A stretch of 64,000 bases of DNA from assembly GCA_009780435.1 (NCBI GenBank), contig WRAB01000016.1:1-64000 (forward strand), in the 5' to 3' direction. This document shows, in pieces, positions 24,494 through 32,623 of the stretch; positions within the stretch are counted from its first letter, which is position 1; every line of letters begins with the position of its first letter. This DNA comes from Oscillospiraceae bacterium. GTDB lineage: Bacteria > Bacillota > Clostridia > Oscillospirales > Oscillospiraceae. The translations under genes and the position numbers were made by a program. Below the pieces are notes generated by a model, which saw only the letters and a list, made by a program, of their open reading frames with translations, had not been told where the DNA came from and did not search any database.

Positions 24494-24530
24494 AACGGAC
24501 ACCTGGAACCAGGTGTCCGTTGGATTTTTA
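24494..24530 (+). terminator. Terminator after spoIIE and the small gene
   Basis: A 13-bp perfect stem (24494-24506 with 24509-24521) is followed by GGATTTTTA. The next gene is convergent, so it may work both ways. Confidence 0.85.
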
Positions 24531-24538
24531 TGAGTAAC

Positions 24539-25255
24539 CTATTCTTTCACCGTCTTTGACAGCGCGCCGCCGCATGCTACCAAGAAAACCAAAAGCATGC
24601 CCCCGAGCACCACAAACGGCACCAGTTCAAACGCATTGTTAGTCATGGCTACGTTCCCCCATGTCGCGGGGAATATCATGCTGACATATCCGAGCGCACG
24701 CGGCAGCATATCAACGGGAAACATGATTCCGGAAAGCATCATAGACGGCAACATAATAATCTGAGATACCATAGAAAGCTTCGTCGCATCCTTTAGAGTC
24801 AGTCCTAAAAAGCTGCCGAGGCTGAGGGATACGATTGCAAAGGAGACAAGCGATACAACAAACACAGGTAAATTTTCTGGCGGAGCTGCATCAAACACGA
24901 TGGGGGCAAGGAAGAACATAATCGCCGATACGATCATCAAGTGGATAAAAGCGGATATAAAGTGGGTGACAACACCCAAATACAAGGGGACGCCGTTGGC
25001 CTTATAAACGCTTTTTACATCGCTGCCATAGGTTTCGATCAAAAGCTGAGGCAGGCCAACCGCAGAGACCATGACTGCGCTGAGGATGATCATCGTTTGA
25101 ATCAATGTATATCTCGCCTCCGGCATAATCGCCGAAAACACCGCACCCATGATAAAAAAGAATGCCAAAGGAATTGCGTAGCAGGTAATCAGCAATGCCT
25201 TCCCACGTATATCTAGCTTCCATTGTAAAAATAATCCATATGCAAACGCGTTCAT
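24539..25255 (-). CDS. ABC-2 type transporter permease
   Basis: This 238-residue membrane protein has six hydrophobic segments and the ABC-2 signature in its second half (LPSMMLSGIMFPVDMLPRAL). It overlaps the ATPase gene by four bases, so the pair forms one exporter, probably of drugs, peptides or lipids. It is the third gene of a MerR-ATPase-permease operon, an arrangement common for inducible multidrug resistance. Confidence 0.9.
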   Translation of the reverse strand: MNAFAYGLFLQWKLDIRGKALLITCYAIPLAFFFIMGAVFSAIMPEARYTLIQTMIILSAVMVSAVGLPQLLIETYGSDVKSVYKANGVPLYLGVVTHFISAFIHLMIVSAIMFFLAPIVFDAAPPENLPVFVVSLVSFAIVSLSLGSFLGLTLKDATKLSMVSQIIMLPSMMLSGIMFPVDMLPRALGYVSMIFPATWGNVAMTNNAFELVPFVVLGGMLLVFLVACGGALSKTVKE

Positions 25256-26070
25256 GATCCATTCCCCCTTGAAATATTGATAAAATGTTCCTCCAGCGTT
25301 CCCCTGCTGATGTTAATGTCCAACACAGATACGCCTTTTTTCCTATAGCCTTCGAGCAAACTGAGCATGGTGTCGCCGATATTTTCAGACGGGAAGTTCT
25401 CTTCGCCTTGGTCGGTTTTGATGCTGATGGTGCAGTGTCTGCCTATTTCGGCAGTCAGTTCCTCTGGCGTGCCGATGAAGGCGATGTTGCCCTCTCGCAG
25501 GATTGCGATGCGGTCGCACAGGCTTTCTACTTCCGCCATGTCGTGGGTGGCAAGTATAATGGTTTTGCCCTGCGCTTTCAGCTTATTTATCTCTTCGTGC
25601 AGGGATATTTTCCCTTCCACATCAAGCCCAGCGGTGGGTTCGTCCAGAAATAAGATATCCGGGTCGCCAATTAGGGCCAGGGCCAGGTGTAGCCGCCGTT
25701 TCTGCCCTGTTGACATGGCGCCGTATTGCTTTTTCGCAAATTCCTCGTCGATCCCAAGTGTGGCCAACATGGACTCATTCACTTTGGTTTTGTTCCACTT
25801 TGCAAAAAGCTTTACGGCCTCCATCGCCTTGATGGCGCTTGGCAGAGAGGAGGATTGTAGCTGTATTCCTATTTTGCCATCCACCGCGATATTGCCGTCA
25901 TCATACTTGCGCAGGCCTTCAATACATTCAAGGGTTGTGGTTTTTCCTGCGCCGTTGACGCCCAGCAGGGCAAAGGTTTCGCCCTTTACAATGTTGAAGT
26001 TTAGGCCTTTTAGCACGTTGTTGGTGCCGTAGCTTTTCTTCAACCCTCGGACTTCGATTGCATAGTTCAT
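25252..26070 (-). CDS. ABC transporter ATP-binding protein
   Basis: This 272-residue ATPase has Walker A GVNGAGKTT (about residues 38-46), signature MSTGQKRRLHLALAL, Walker B ILFLDEPTAGLD and the switch His in ILATHDMAEVE. The C-terminal 60 residues extend past the nucleotide-binding domain as in drug-export ATPases of the DrrA/CcmA type. It starts one base after the MerR-family gene ends, and ends four bases inside the permease. Confidence 0.95.
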   Translation of the reverse strand: MNYAIEVRGLKKSYGTNNVLKGLNFNIVKGETFALLGVNGAGKTTTLECIEGLRKYDDGNIAVDGKIGIQLQSSSLPSAIKAMEAVKLFAKWNKTKVNESMLATLGIDEEFAKKQYGAMSTGQKRRLHLALALIGDPDILFLDEPTAGLDVEGKISLHEEINKLKAQGKTIILATHDMAEVESLCDRIAILREGNIAFIGTPEELTAEIGRHCTISIKTDQGEENFPSENIGDTMLSLLEGYRKKGVSVLDINISRGTLEEHFINISRGNGS

Positions 26071-26071
26071 G

Positions 26072-26878
26072 TTACATATCTCCTTCTTTCATTTCCCCAA
26101 ATGGGTTATGGTCGAGCGTTGCAAAATAGAGCTCCAGGGCCGGGTGCATGAAATTGTGGAAGCGCGTTAGACGTTTTTTTGAGGCGCTATCTTCTGTGGA
26201 TTCATAAAGGGCATCCATTGCCGCTATCATATTCAGGTCACCGCCTGTAAACTCCAGCATGATATCCCAAAACGCTTTTGCCAGAGTTAGGCCTTTCGCA
26301 TCCTCCGGTGGCACATCGGCGTCTTGCAGGCTGGAGGCCTCATCCATGATGTGGGTAAGCCGTTCCACAAAGGACTTAGCGCTCTTTTTGTCAAAACGGC
26401 TGCGCAGACGCTCTAACAGGTCGTCGTCGAGATGCTTGACCATTTGATAGAAGTCATTTTTTATCTGCAAGTTGACAATGATGGACGCATACTTTTTGAA
26501 GTCTACCGTCTGCATTTGTAGCACTTCTTCTTTGAGGGCCTCAATGGCATTGAGGGAGTCGATGAGGGCCTCCATCTTTTTTCGGATCGCCGCCGCGTGC
26601 TCTGACAGGGCGTTTGCCACATCACGGGGTGTATCCAGGGCGACGAGCCGGTTTTTGATGTCGTCCAGGGAAAACCCCAGAAATTTCAGGGACAAAATCT
26701 GATGGAGTTTGACCACATCTTTGTCCGTGTAGAGCCTGCGGCCCCCTTCGCTCTCGGCAGAGGGGGAGAGCAGTCCCTCTCTGTCGTAATATTGCAGCGT
26801 GCGGACAGTGGTGTCCATCTTCTTCGCCACCTCGCCCACAGTCATGTAGCCCTCTGGAATTGCGCGATATTTTTCCAC
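26072..26878 (-). CDS. MerR family regulator with TipAS-like ligand domain
   Basis: This 268-residue protein has an N-terminal MerR helix-turn-helix (MTVGEVAKKMDTTVRTLQYYDREGLL, residues 12-37), a coiled-coil dimer helix (about 80-120), and a C-terminal helical domain similar in size and position to the TipAS antibiotic-binding domain. It begins with GTG at 26878 behind AGAGGTGA. It probably activates its own operon with the ABC exporter when a drug or peptide binds. The promoter region has TTGTTT and TATACT boxes 19 bp apart, the long spacer typical of MerR control. Confidence 0.9.
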   Translation of the reverse strand: MEKYRAIPEGYMTVGEVAKKMDTTVRTLQYYDREGLLSPSAESEGGRRLYTDKDVVKLHQILSLKFLGFSLDDIKNRLVALDTPRDVANALSEHAAAIRKKMEALIDSLNAIEALKEEVLQMQTVDFKKYASIIVNLQIKNDFYQMVKHLDDDLLERLRSRFDKKSAKSFVERLTHIMDEASSLQDADVPPEDAKGLTLAKAFWDIMLEFTGGDLNMIAAMDALYESTEDSASKKRLTRFHNFMHPALELYFATLDHNPFGEMKEGDM

Positions 26879-26894
26879 AGAAAATCACCTCTTG

Positions 26895-26940
26895 CCCGTA
26901 GTATAACTTATTACGTAGGGTCACAAACAAGTGGTATTTT
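26895..26940 (-). promoter_or_regulatory. MerR-type promoter and dyad
   Basis: On the minus strand TTGTTT and TATACT are 19 bp apart. An interrupted dyad, CCCnnnGTA and TACnnnGGG at 26895-26920, spans the -10 side of the spacer. MerR regulators bind such long-spacer promoters and distort them. Confidence 0.55.
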
Positions 26941-26975
26941 AATAAATTTTCATGAAGATATCATTAGAAAACAAT

Positions 26976-27009
26976 GAGAAAAGGCCGACATATCTGTCGG
27001 CCTTTTCTC
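26976..27009. terminator. Terminator-like hairpin between divergent genes
   Basis: GAGAAAAGGCCGACA (26976-26990) pairs perfectly with 26995-27009 over a 4-nt loop, giving T-rich ends on both strands. It lies between two divergently transcribed genes where no coding transcript should end. Confidence 0.6.
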
Positions 27010-27129
27010 TAGCATCTCGTCTGCAAACATGGTATACTGTTCCCCACAGGGCAAAGGACGCCCGGCGAAAGAGCATCTAAAACATGGTGTGCTTACCTCA
27101 AATGATAAAAATAAAATGGAGGGTTTTCC

Positions 27130-28407
27130 ATGTCTATTCTATTTCGTGACGTACTCGGTCTCTTCTATGACGCGAACGGTCAGATCGCACCGCGCACTGC
27201 CAGTGTCTATGTGGCGGATGGGAAAATTGCCGGGGTTGACCGACCCCCGGCGAACTTTGTCCCGGCGCGCACCATTGACGGGGCGGGGAAATTGCTCATC
27301 CCCGGCCTCGTCAACAGCCACACCCACAGCTATATGACCATCTTGCGAAACGCCGCCGATGATCTCACCTTCCACGATTGGCTCTTCGGGACGATCCTGC
27401 CCCTGGAGGAAAAACTCACCCCGGAGGACTGTTACTGGGGGACACAACTGGGCCTCATGGAGATGCTCTCCACGGGGACAACCAGTTTTTTGGACATGTA
27501 CATCTTTCCCCACGCCGCCGCCCAAGCCGTCCGGGACGCCGGGGGCCGTGCCGTCCTCAGCAAAGGCCTGGTCGCCGAGGGTGGGGCGGAGCACCTCCGT
27601 CAGGCGGAGGAGGAGATGCGCCGTTGGAAAGATGAGCCGCAGATATCTTTCTTCTTGGCCCCCCACGCCCCCTATACCTGTGATCCGGGCTATCAGCGGG
27701 AGGTTGCAGCTCTGGCCAAACAGTTGGACGTGGGAATCCACACCCACATCTCCGAGAGCCAGCGGGAGGTGACGGAGATCTGGAGCCAATACGGGAAGAG
27801 CCCGGTCTCGCTCCTGGCAGAAAACAACCTGCTCACAAATCGGACTGTGGCGGCACACTGTGTCCATCTGGATCAGCACGATATCGCCACTCTGGCGGCA
27901 CACGGCGTCTCCGTGGCCCACAACCCCGTGAGCAACCTCAAACTGGCCTGCGGGATTGCCCCTGTGCCGAAATTGCGCGCCGCCGGTGTCAATGTGTCTC
28001 TCGGTACCGATGGCTCAGCCAGCAACAATACATTGAATCTATTCGGTGATCTGCGCCTCGCCGCCCTGCTCCATAAAGGCATCTCCGGTGACCCTCAGCT
28101 CATTACCGCCGCGGAGGGGGTTGAGATGGCCACAGTCAACGGCGCAAAAGCCCTGGGACTCCAGGAGAAGGTCGGGCAGATCGCCGTGGGATTTGATGCC
28201 GATCTCGCCCTGTTGGATCTGGGGCGACTCAACATGCAGCCGAACACGAACCCCCTGGCCGCCCTGGCCTACTCCGCCGGCGGACACGAGGTAGAACTCA
28301 CCATGGTGCGGGGAAAAGTGCTCTACGAAAAGGGTGCGTTTCCTACCATGGACAAGAGGCGGATTCTCCACGAGGTGGAGGCAATCTGTCGCCGGATCGG
28401 GTTGTAG
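27130..28407 (+). CDS. Amidohydrolase, MtaD/SAH deaminase-like
   Basis: This 425-residue metal-dependent deaminase is of the S-adenosylhomocysteine/methylthioadenosine deaminase type. Metal and catalytic motifs are NSHTHSYM (about residue 61), HAPYTC (about 178), HTHISESQREV (about 205), HCVHLD (about 240) and LGTDGSASNN (about 297). It would act in nucleoside salvage in the cytosol; other aminohydrolases of the ATZ/TRZ group cannot be ruled out. GGAGG lies close before ATG 27130, and TATACT is seen near 27041. It is single, ending in a bidirectional terminator. Confidence 0.85.
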   Translation: MSILFRDVLGLFYDANGQIAPRTASVYVADGKIAGVDRPPANFVPARTIDGAGKLLIPGLVNSHTHSYMTILRNAADDLTFHDWLFGTILPLEEKLTPEDCYWGTQLGLMEMLSTGTTSFLDMYIFPHAAAQAVRDAGGRAVLSKGLVAEGGAEHLRQAEEEMRRWKDEPQISFFLAPHAPYTCDPGYQREVAALAKQLDVGIHTHISESQREVTEIWSQYGKSPVSLLAENNLLTNRTVAAHCVHLDQHDIATLAAHGVSVAHNPVSNLKLACGIAPVPKLRAAGVNVSLGTDGSASNNTLNLFGDLRLAALLHKGISGDPQLITAAEGVEMATVNGAKALGLQEKVGQIAVGFDADLALLDLGRLNMQPNTNPLAALAYSAGGHEVELTMVRGKVLYEKGAFPTMDKRRILHEVEAICRRIGL

Positions 28408-28425
28408 CCAACCTAACAAAAAAAG

Positions 28426-28453
28426 CCCTCCGGAACTTAAAAGTTCCGGAGGG
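28426..28453. terminator. Bidirectional terminator
   Basis: A 13-bp perfect stem (28426-28438 with 28441-28453) is followed by TCTCTCT on the plus strand and by CTTTTTTTG on the minus strand. It separates the convergent amidohydrolase and collagen-like genes. Confidence 0.88.
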
Positions 28454-28459
28454 TCTCTC

Positions 28460-29452
28460 TTACTCGTAGTGATCCATCTCTTCACACACAATACAATGCC
28501 CGTGCTCCTGTCTGCCGCCCAGCTTTAAGATCAGCAGGGATGCCGTCACCGGCTCCGTGCGGCAGTTTGGCCCACACTCGCCGCAGCCGGATACGCAGAG
28601 GGCGAGGCAATCTCCGCCGTGGGCTCTGACGATGGCCATACCGGTGCCTGGATAGGTTCCACCGGGGACAGGTCTATCGTTTAACTCCAGTGTGACACAG
28701 TCCACTTCTTTCGTGTCCACAGTGAACCAGACGGCGTAATCGCCGCTCTCCTCCAGCAAAACCTTCTTGCCGTGGGGCCGGATGTGACCCTCTACGGGGC
28801 CAGCACAGGGGAGGGTCACCAGGGTGCACTCCTCCAACGGGCAGGTGGTGAACAGGTAGGCATAGGTCTCGACGGCGCCGTCTTTGCCATCCCGTCCGTC
28901 ACAGCCCGGCTCCCCCCGCGGACCGGGCGGCCCCTGTGGCCCCCGTGGGCCGGGGCAACCGTTTTTGCCGTCACAGCCCGGTTCCCCTTTTGGGCCGGGG
29001 CAGCCATCTTTGCCATCTCTGCCGGCTTCGCCCTGAATCCCCCTGGGGCCACGTGGGCCGGGACAGCCTGGCTCGCCCTTTGGCCCCTGCGGCCCCGGGC
29101 AGCCGGGTTCCCCTTTTGGCCCCTTTGCACCGGGGCAACCCGGTTCCCCTTTTGGGCCTTTTGGCCCCGGACAGCCCGGCTCACCTTTTGGGCCGTGCGG
29201 CCCCCGCGGCCCGGGACATCCCGGTTCTCCTTTTGGGCCACGTGGGCCGGGACAGCCCGGTTCCCCTTTTGGGCCTCGCGGCCCCGGACATCCCGGCTCC
29301 CCTTTTGGGCCTCGCGGCCCTGGACAGCCCGGCTCACCCTTCGGCCCCTGGGGACCCCTGGGGCCGGTACGGCCACAGACAGTGACGCAGGGCTCCGGAC
29401 ATGGGCGCTCGTGGGGATGTAGATCATGCTCGTTTCCTTTGAATCTGTTCAT
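28460..29452 (-). CDS. Collagen-like Gly-X-Y repeat protein, exosporium-type
   Basis: This 330-residue protein has a short polar N-terminus with [18 protein letters not shown], then about 170 residues of uninterrupted Gly-X-Y triplets, then a 130-residue C-terminal domain of beta character like those of BclA-type exosporium proteins. The repeat unit is [12 protein letters not shown] (12 residues), so Cys recurs regularly inside the triple helix, which is rare. The C-terminal domain adds more Cys ([12 protein letters not shown]). GGAG lies eight bases before ATG 29452. There is no signal peptide, which fits a spore-surface protein made in the mother cell. Confidence 0.85.
   Translation of the reverse strand: MNRFKGNEHDLHPHERPCPEPCVTVCGRTGPRGPQGPKGEPGCPGPRGPKGEPGCPGPRGPKGEPGCPGPRGPKGEPGCPGPRGPHGPKGEPGCPGPKGPKGEPGCPGAKGPKGEPGCPGPQGPKGEPGCPGPRGPRGIQGEAGRDGKDGCPGPKGEPGCDGKNGCPGPRGPQGPPGPRGEPGCDGRDGKDGAVETYAYLFTTCPLEECTLVTLPCAGPVEGHIRPHGKKVLLEESGDYAVWFTVDTKEVDCVTLELNDRPVPGGTYPGTGMAIVRAHGGDCLALCVSGCGECGPNCRTEPVTASLLILKLGGRQEHGHCIVCEEMDHYE
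29030..29365. repeat. 36-bp tandem coding repeats
   Basis: The collagen region is made of near-identical 36-bp units encoding one 12-residue block, with one GPHGPKG insertion. Such arrays change length by slippage or recombination. Confidence 0.85.
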
Positions 29453-29657
29453 TGGTATTGGCTCCATTACACTGCCAGGGGTGTAACTCCGCCGGCAGTC
29501 GCCGCTGTCTACGGCCAGCGGCGGGCCGAACTGGGTGATTGATCCCCCGCACCATTGTATTCCCCAAAAAACCATTTGGTTCTGACCGGTCAGGCCCCGG
29601 CGGATTGTACCCGGATTCTTCCTGCATCCGAAACAGGAAGAATTTACAGATTTCCCA

Positions 29658-29687
29658 TTGGCAGAAGTGGCGGAAAGGTGGTATACT
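29658..29687 (+). promoter_or_regulatory. Promoter of the first AEC permease
   Basis: TTGGCA (29658-29663) and TATACT (29682-29687) are 18 bp apart, about 50 bp before ATG 29736. The rest of 29453-29657 shows no gene. Confidence 0.65.
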
Positions 29688-29735
29688 ACACCCGTTCGGC
29701 TTTACAGACGTTTTGACGACCCGAAGGAGGAGCAT

Positions 29736-30656
29736 ATGGATATCACCGTCGCAATTCACAGTATGCTCGTGCTTTTTTTGCTCCTCGCCGTGGGCTATGG
29801 CGCACGGAAGTGCAAGGTCTTTGACGGGGATTCCGATACCCTATTGACCCGGCTCCTCCTCAACATCACCATACCGGCCCTACTCATCACCGCGGTAATG
29901 GGCGGCCCTACAGATCTGCCGCGGTCATATCTGTTCTACTTTATGCTGGTAAGCCTTCTGGCGTTTGTGATCAAGGGCGCGTTGGGGTTCCTGTCCGCCG
30001 TGGTTCTGCGGATACCGCGAACGGACAGAGGGACAGTGACCGCCATGATCATGTTCGGCAACGTGGGATTTATGGGTCTCCCTATTGTCAACGCGCTCTT
30101 TGGCCCGGAGGGACTTTTTATCGCGGTTTTGCTCAATGTAGTGTTCAACTTCCTGGTGTTTTCCCTGGCAATCAAGCTGGTGGCGGGAGGCGGTGCGGCA
30201 AAGGTCACGTTTCGGCAGTTTTTAAACGCCCCGATGCTCTCCTCACTCCTCGCCTTCATCCTCATTTTGCTGGGCGCCCGTCTGCCCGAGATGCTCTATG
30301 TCGCCATGGATCACCTGGGCGGCATGACCACACCCCTGGCCATGCTTCTGCTCGGCTCAACCCTGGCGGCCATGCCCGTGCGGGAAATATTCCAAGACTG
30401 GCGGGTCTATATCATTGTCGGGATCAAACTGCTCCTTGTCCCTTTGGCGGTGTATCTGGTTCTGATTCAGTTTGTCACGGACCCCATGCTCCTCAGCGTT
30501 GTGGTGGTCTTGTCGGCCATGCCCGTCGCCACCAGCCTGCCCATGCTCTGTATTCAATACGGCGGCAACCATGCGTTAGTGGGCCGGGGGATATTTATCT
30601 CCACCGTCTTGGCCATGGTGACAATTCCGCTTTTAACCCCCCTATTCCAGTTATAA
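29736..30656 (+). CDS. AEC family transporter
   Basis: This 306-residue permease has about ten hydrophobic segments in two repeats and the auxin efflux carrier family motifs (FGNVGFMGLPIVNALFG near residue 107 and LPMLCIQYGG near 270). Bacterial AEC proteins move organic anions such as malate. ATG 29736 is chosen because AGGAGGAG lies just upstream, giving a start MDITVAIHSM. A second AEC gene follows 56 bp downstream. Confidence 0.9.
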   Translation: MDITVAIHSMLVLFLLLAVGYGARKCKVFDGDSDTLLTRLLLNITIPALLITAVMGGPTDLPRSYLFYFMLVSLLAFVIKGALGFLSAVVLRIPRTDRGTVTAMIMFGNVGFMGLPIVNALFGPEGLFIAVLLNVVFNFLVFSLAIKLVAGGGAAKVTFRQFLNAPMLSSLLAFILILLGARLPEMLYVAMDHLGGMTTPLAMLLLGSTLAAMPVREIFQDWRVYIIVGIKLLLVPLAVYLVLIQFVTDPMLLSVVVVLSAMPVATSLPMLCIQYGGNHALVGRGIFISTVLAMVTIPLLTPLFQL

Positions 30657-30712
30657 TAGATTAACTTCAAAAGCGGGGAAAAACACAGAAACCGATTCTA
30701 AAGGGAGACACA

Positions 30713-31663
30713 ATGGAACATTTTCTCATTTCTGCAAATACCGTCGTGCCCTTCTTTTTTGTCATGGCCCTCGGCTGGGGCGTGGTAAAGATTCGGCTGG
30801 TGGGCGACCAGGTTATCGACGGTCTCAACCGTCTGGTTTTCTTCGTATTTTTGCCCACGAACCTCTTCGGACATCTCTATCGGGCGGACTTGACTACTGC
30901 CTTTGATCCCAAGCTGGTGGTCTACTGCGTGGTCGCCACGGTGGTGGCCTTTCTAATCACTTGGCTTGTGGCGGGCCGTTTTATCGAACGCGCCAAACTG
31001 GGTACCGTCGTCCAAGCGGGGTACCGGGGCAACTACATCATCATGGCCACACCCATGATCGCCCTCTTGATGGGGGAAGCCGCTTTGCCAAAGGCCGTTT
31101 TGATGGCCCCCTTCTTCGTCTCTACATACAGCACCCTGGCCGCCATCCTGTTCATCTCCACAGCGGAGACAAACAAACAGAGCCCCGGCAAGATGATTCC
31201 CTCCATACTGCTCGGTCTTTTGAAAACCCCCATCTTCCTCGGTGTTATGGCGGGGCTTTTGGTCAACTTCTCCGGCCTTCGCCTGCCGGTGATGATGGAG
31301 CGGAGCGTGGACCATATGGTGGCAATCACCATCCCCGCCGCCCTGTTGGGGATCGGTGGCACACTGCGCTGGGATAAGGTGCGGCGTCATTTGAAATTAG
31401 CTGCCACGGCCATGATTATCAAAAATGTAGCGATGCCCTTAGCGCTGATTGTCCCGGCGGTTTTCTTCGGGTTTCGAGAGCTGGAGCTGGCCATTGTCGC
31501 CATCGCAGCCCTCTCCCCCACGGCCATTGTATCCTATGCCACAGCCAAGAACATGGGCGGCGACGGAGATTTGGCGGCCAGTTGTCTGGTCTTCTCCAAC
31601 GCCACAGCCCTATTCACCATCGTCCCGGCCCTGACGATCCTGCGGTTGTTGCACCTCATGTAG
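30713..31663 (+). CDS. AEC family transporter, second copy
   Basis: This 316-residue permease has the same ten-segment plan; key stretches are YRGNYIIMATPMIALLMG (about residue 104) and LSPTAIVSYATAKNMGG near the end, matching the AEC cross-over motifs. It is clearly diverged from its neighbour, so the tandem pair is not a recent duplication; the two may transport different anions or form a heteromer. GGGAGACACA precedes ATG 30713. An Rrf2 regulator follows 76 bp later. Confidence 0.9.
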   Translation: MEHFLISANTVVPFFFVMALGWGVVKIRLVGDQVIDGLNRLVFFVFLPTNLFGHLYRADLTTAFDPKLVVYCVVATVVAFLITWLVAGRFIERAKLGTVVQAGYRGNYIIMATPMIALLMGEAALPKAVLMAPFFVSTYSTLAAILFISTAETNKQSPGKMIPSILLGLLKTPIFLGVMAGLLVNFSGLRLPVMMERSVDHMVAITIPAALLGIGGTLRWDKVRRHLKLAATAMIIKNVAMPLALIVPAVFFGFRELELAIVAIAALSPTAIVSYATAKNMGGDGDLAASCLVFSNATALFTIVPALTILRLLHLM

Positions 31664-31739
31664 CGCGGGATTTGTAAAAGTCGTACACATATGCTATATT
31701 TGAGCAAGGCCGACAATCCACAGACGGAGGTAGTCCCCG

Positions 31740-32141
31740 ATGCAACTCCAAGTGTCCACAGATTACGCGATCCGTATTCTGCAGTATCTCCACACGCACA
31801 GAGACGAACTACCCACCGCTATGACCATTTCTCAGGCCGTCGGCATCACATATCCTTTTTTTATTAAAATTGCCAGCCAACTCAAGCAGAAAGGTTTGGT
31901 CATAACGGCCCAGGGCCGAAACGGCGGCTATAAATTGGCCAGGCCCGCCCAGGAGATTAGCCTGTACGACGTGTTTTTGGCCATCGAGGGAGAACTCAAG
32001 CTCAACCGCTGTCTCCACAAGGACGGGTACTGTAGCCGAAACGCAGTGGATACCTGCCTGCTCCACGACTATTTTTATGCCCTGCAAGAGGATTTAATCG
32101 CAAGTCTCTCCGGCAAGTATATTGCGGATTTCCCGCTCTAA
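31740..32141 (+). CDS. Rrf2 family transcriptional regulator, Fe-S type
   Basis: This 133-residue protein has the Rrf2 winged helix (MQLQVSTDYAIRILQYL at the start, then GRNGGYKLARPAQEISLYDVF at about 59-79) and three cysteines near residues 97-112 arranged C-X6-C-X7-C, the place where IscR and NsrR hold an iron-sulfur cluster. It probably senses oxygen, nitric oxide or cluster status. GGAGG lies just upstream. The AEC genes before it are the obvious local targets, but no operator was identified. Confidence 0.9.
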   Translation: MQLQVSTDYAIRILQYLHTHRDELPTAMTISQAVGITYPFFIKIASQLKQKGLVITAQGRNGGYKLARPAQEISLYDVFLAIEGELKLNRCLHKDGYCSRNAVDTCLLHDYFYALQEDLIASLSGKYIADFPL

Positions 32142-32183
32142 TCCGGGTCGTTTGGGCGTGTCCGAATAGCGTTGAATTTATAT

Positions 32184-32276
32184 GTAGGGGCGAACAGTGT
32201 TCGCCCGGACGTTGGGAACATTCTGCATATGATTGGTTGCGGTAGCGGTCGGCGGGCGCACAATGTGCACCCCTAC
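32184..32276. repeat. MITE-like element with GTAGGGG ends
   Basis: GTAGGGGCGAAC (32184-32195) with TGTTCGCCCGG forms one palindrome, and the mirror CGGGCGCACA with TGTGCACCCCTAC (32253-32276) forms another. The ends GTAGGGG and CCCCTAC are inverted repeats about 93 bp apart. Related pieces lie at 6117-6144 and 63250-63278. It has no coding capacity. Confidence 0.6.
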
Positions 32277-32326
32277 GGCGCAAACAGTGTATCGGCGCAT
32301 TTGGCCACTCCGGGTCGTTTTTGACG

Positions 32327-32355
32327 TTGACAAGGCGCTCTAACTCCGATATACT
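32327..32355 (+). promoter_or_regulatory. Promoter of valS
   Basis: TTGACA (32327-32332) and TATACT (32350-32355) are separated by exactly 17 bp; transcription should start near 32362. Confidence 0.85.
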
Positions 32356-32361
32356 ATTGAT

Positions 32362-32606
32362 ATCTGCAATGACGGGGAGGAGTACGTCCTTTTGCCGGAG
32401 CCTTAGAGAGAAAGCGGTTGGTGCAAGCTTTCCTTCGGATGGACGGAACGTGGCCTCGGAGCACCACGGGCGAACAATGTGTAACCTGTGGCGTCGATCC
32501 GACGTTATCGGACGTTTGAGTGCGGGGGTGCGCCCCCGAAATCAGGTGGTACCGCGGACAATCGTTCGCCCTGAAGCAAATTATGTTTGTTTCAGGGTGT
32601 TATTTT
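32362..32606 (+). ncRNA. T-box leader of valS, valine specifier
   Basis: Loop-E strand AGTA (32381-32384) is followed by CGTCC (32385-32389), which pairs with GGACG (32441-32445). Then come GAA (32446-32448), one base, and GTG (32450-32452) followed by a purine: a valine specifier. AGAGAG and TTGGTG of distal Stem I are present. The T-box AGGTGGTACCGCGG is at 32544-32557. The terminator stem is 32569-32580 with 32586-32597, then TGTTATTTTTT. Uncharged tRNA-Val should allow read-through into valS. Confidence 0.92.
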
Positions 32607-32623
32607 TTATGGAGGAAGTTTAC

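Noticed and set aside
28772..29427. Long frames opposite and out of phase with the collagen repeats
   Set aside because: They follow from the 36-bp repeats being open in several frames; only the Gly-X-Y frame has a ribosome site and sensible ends.
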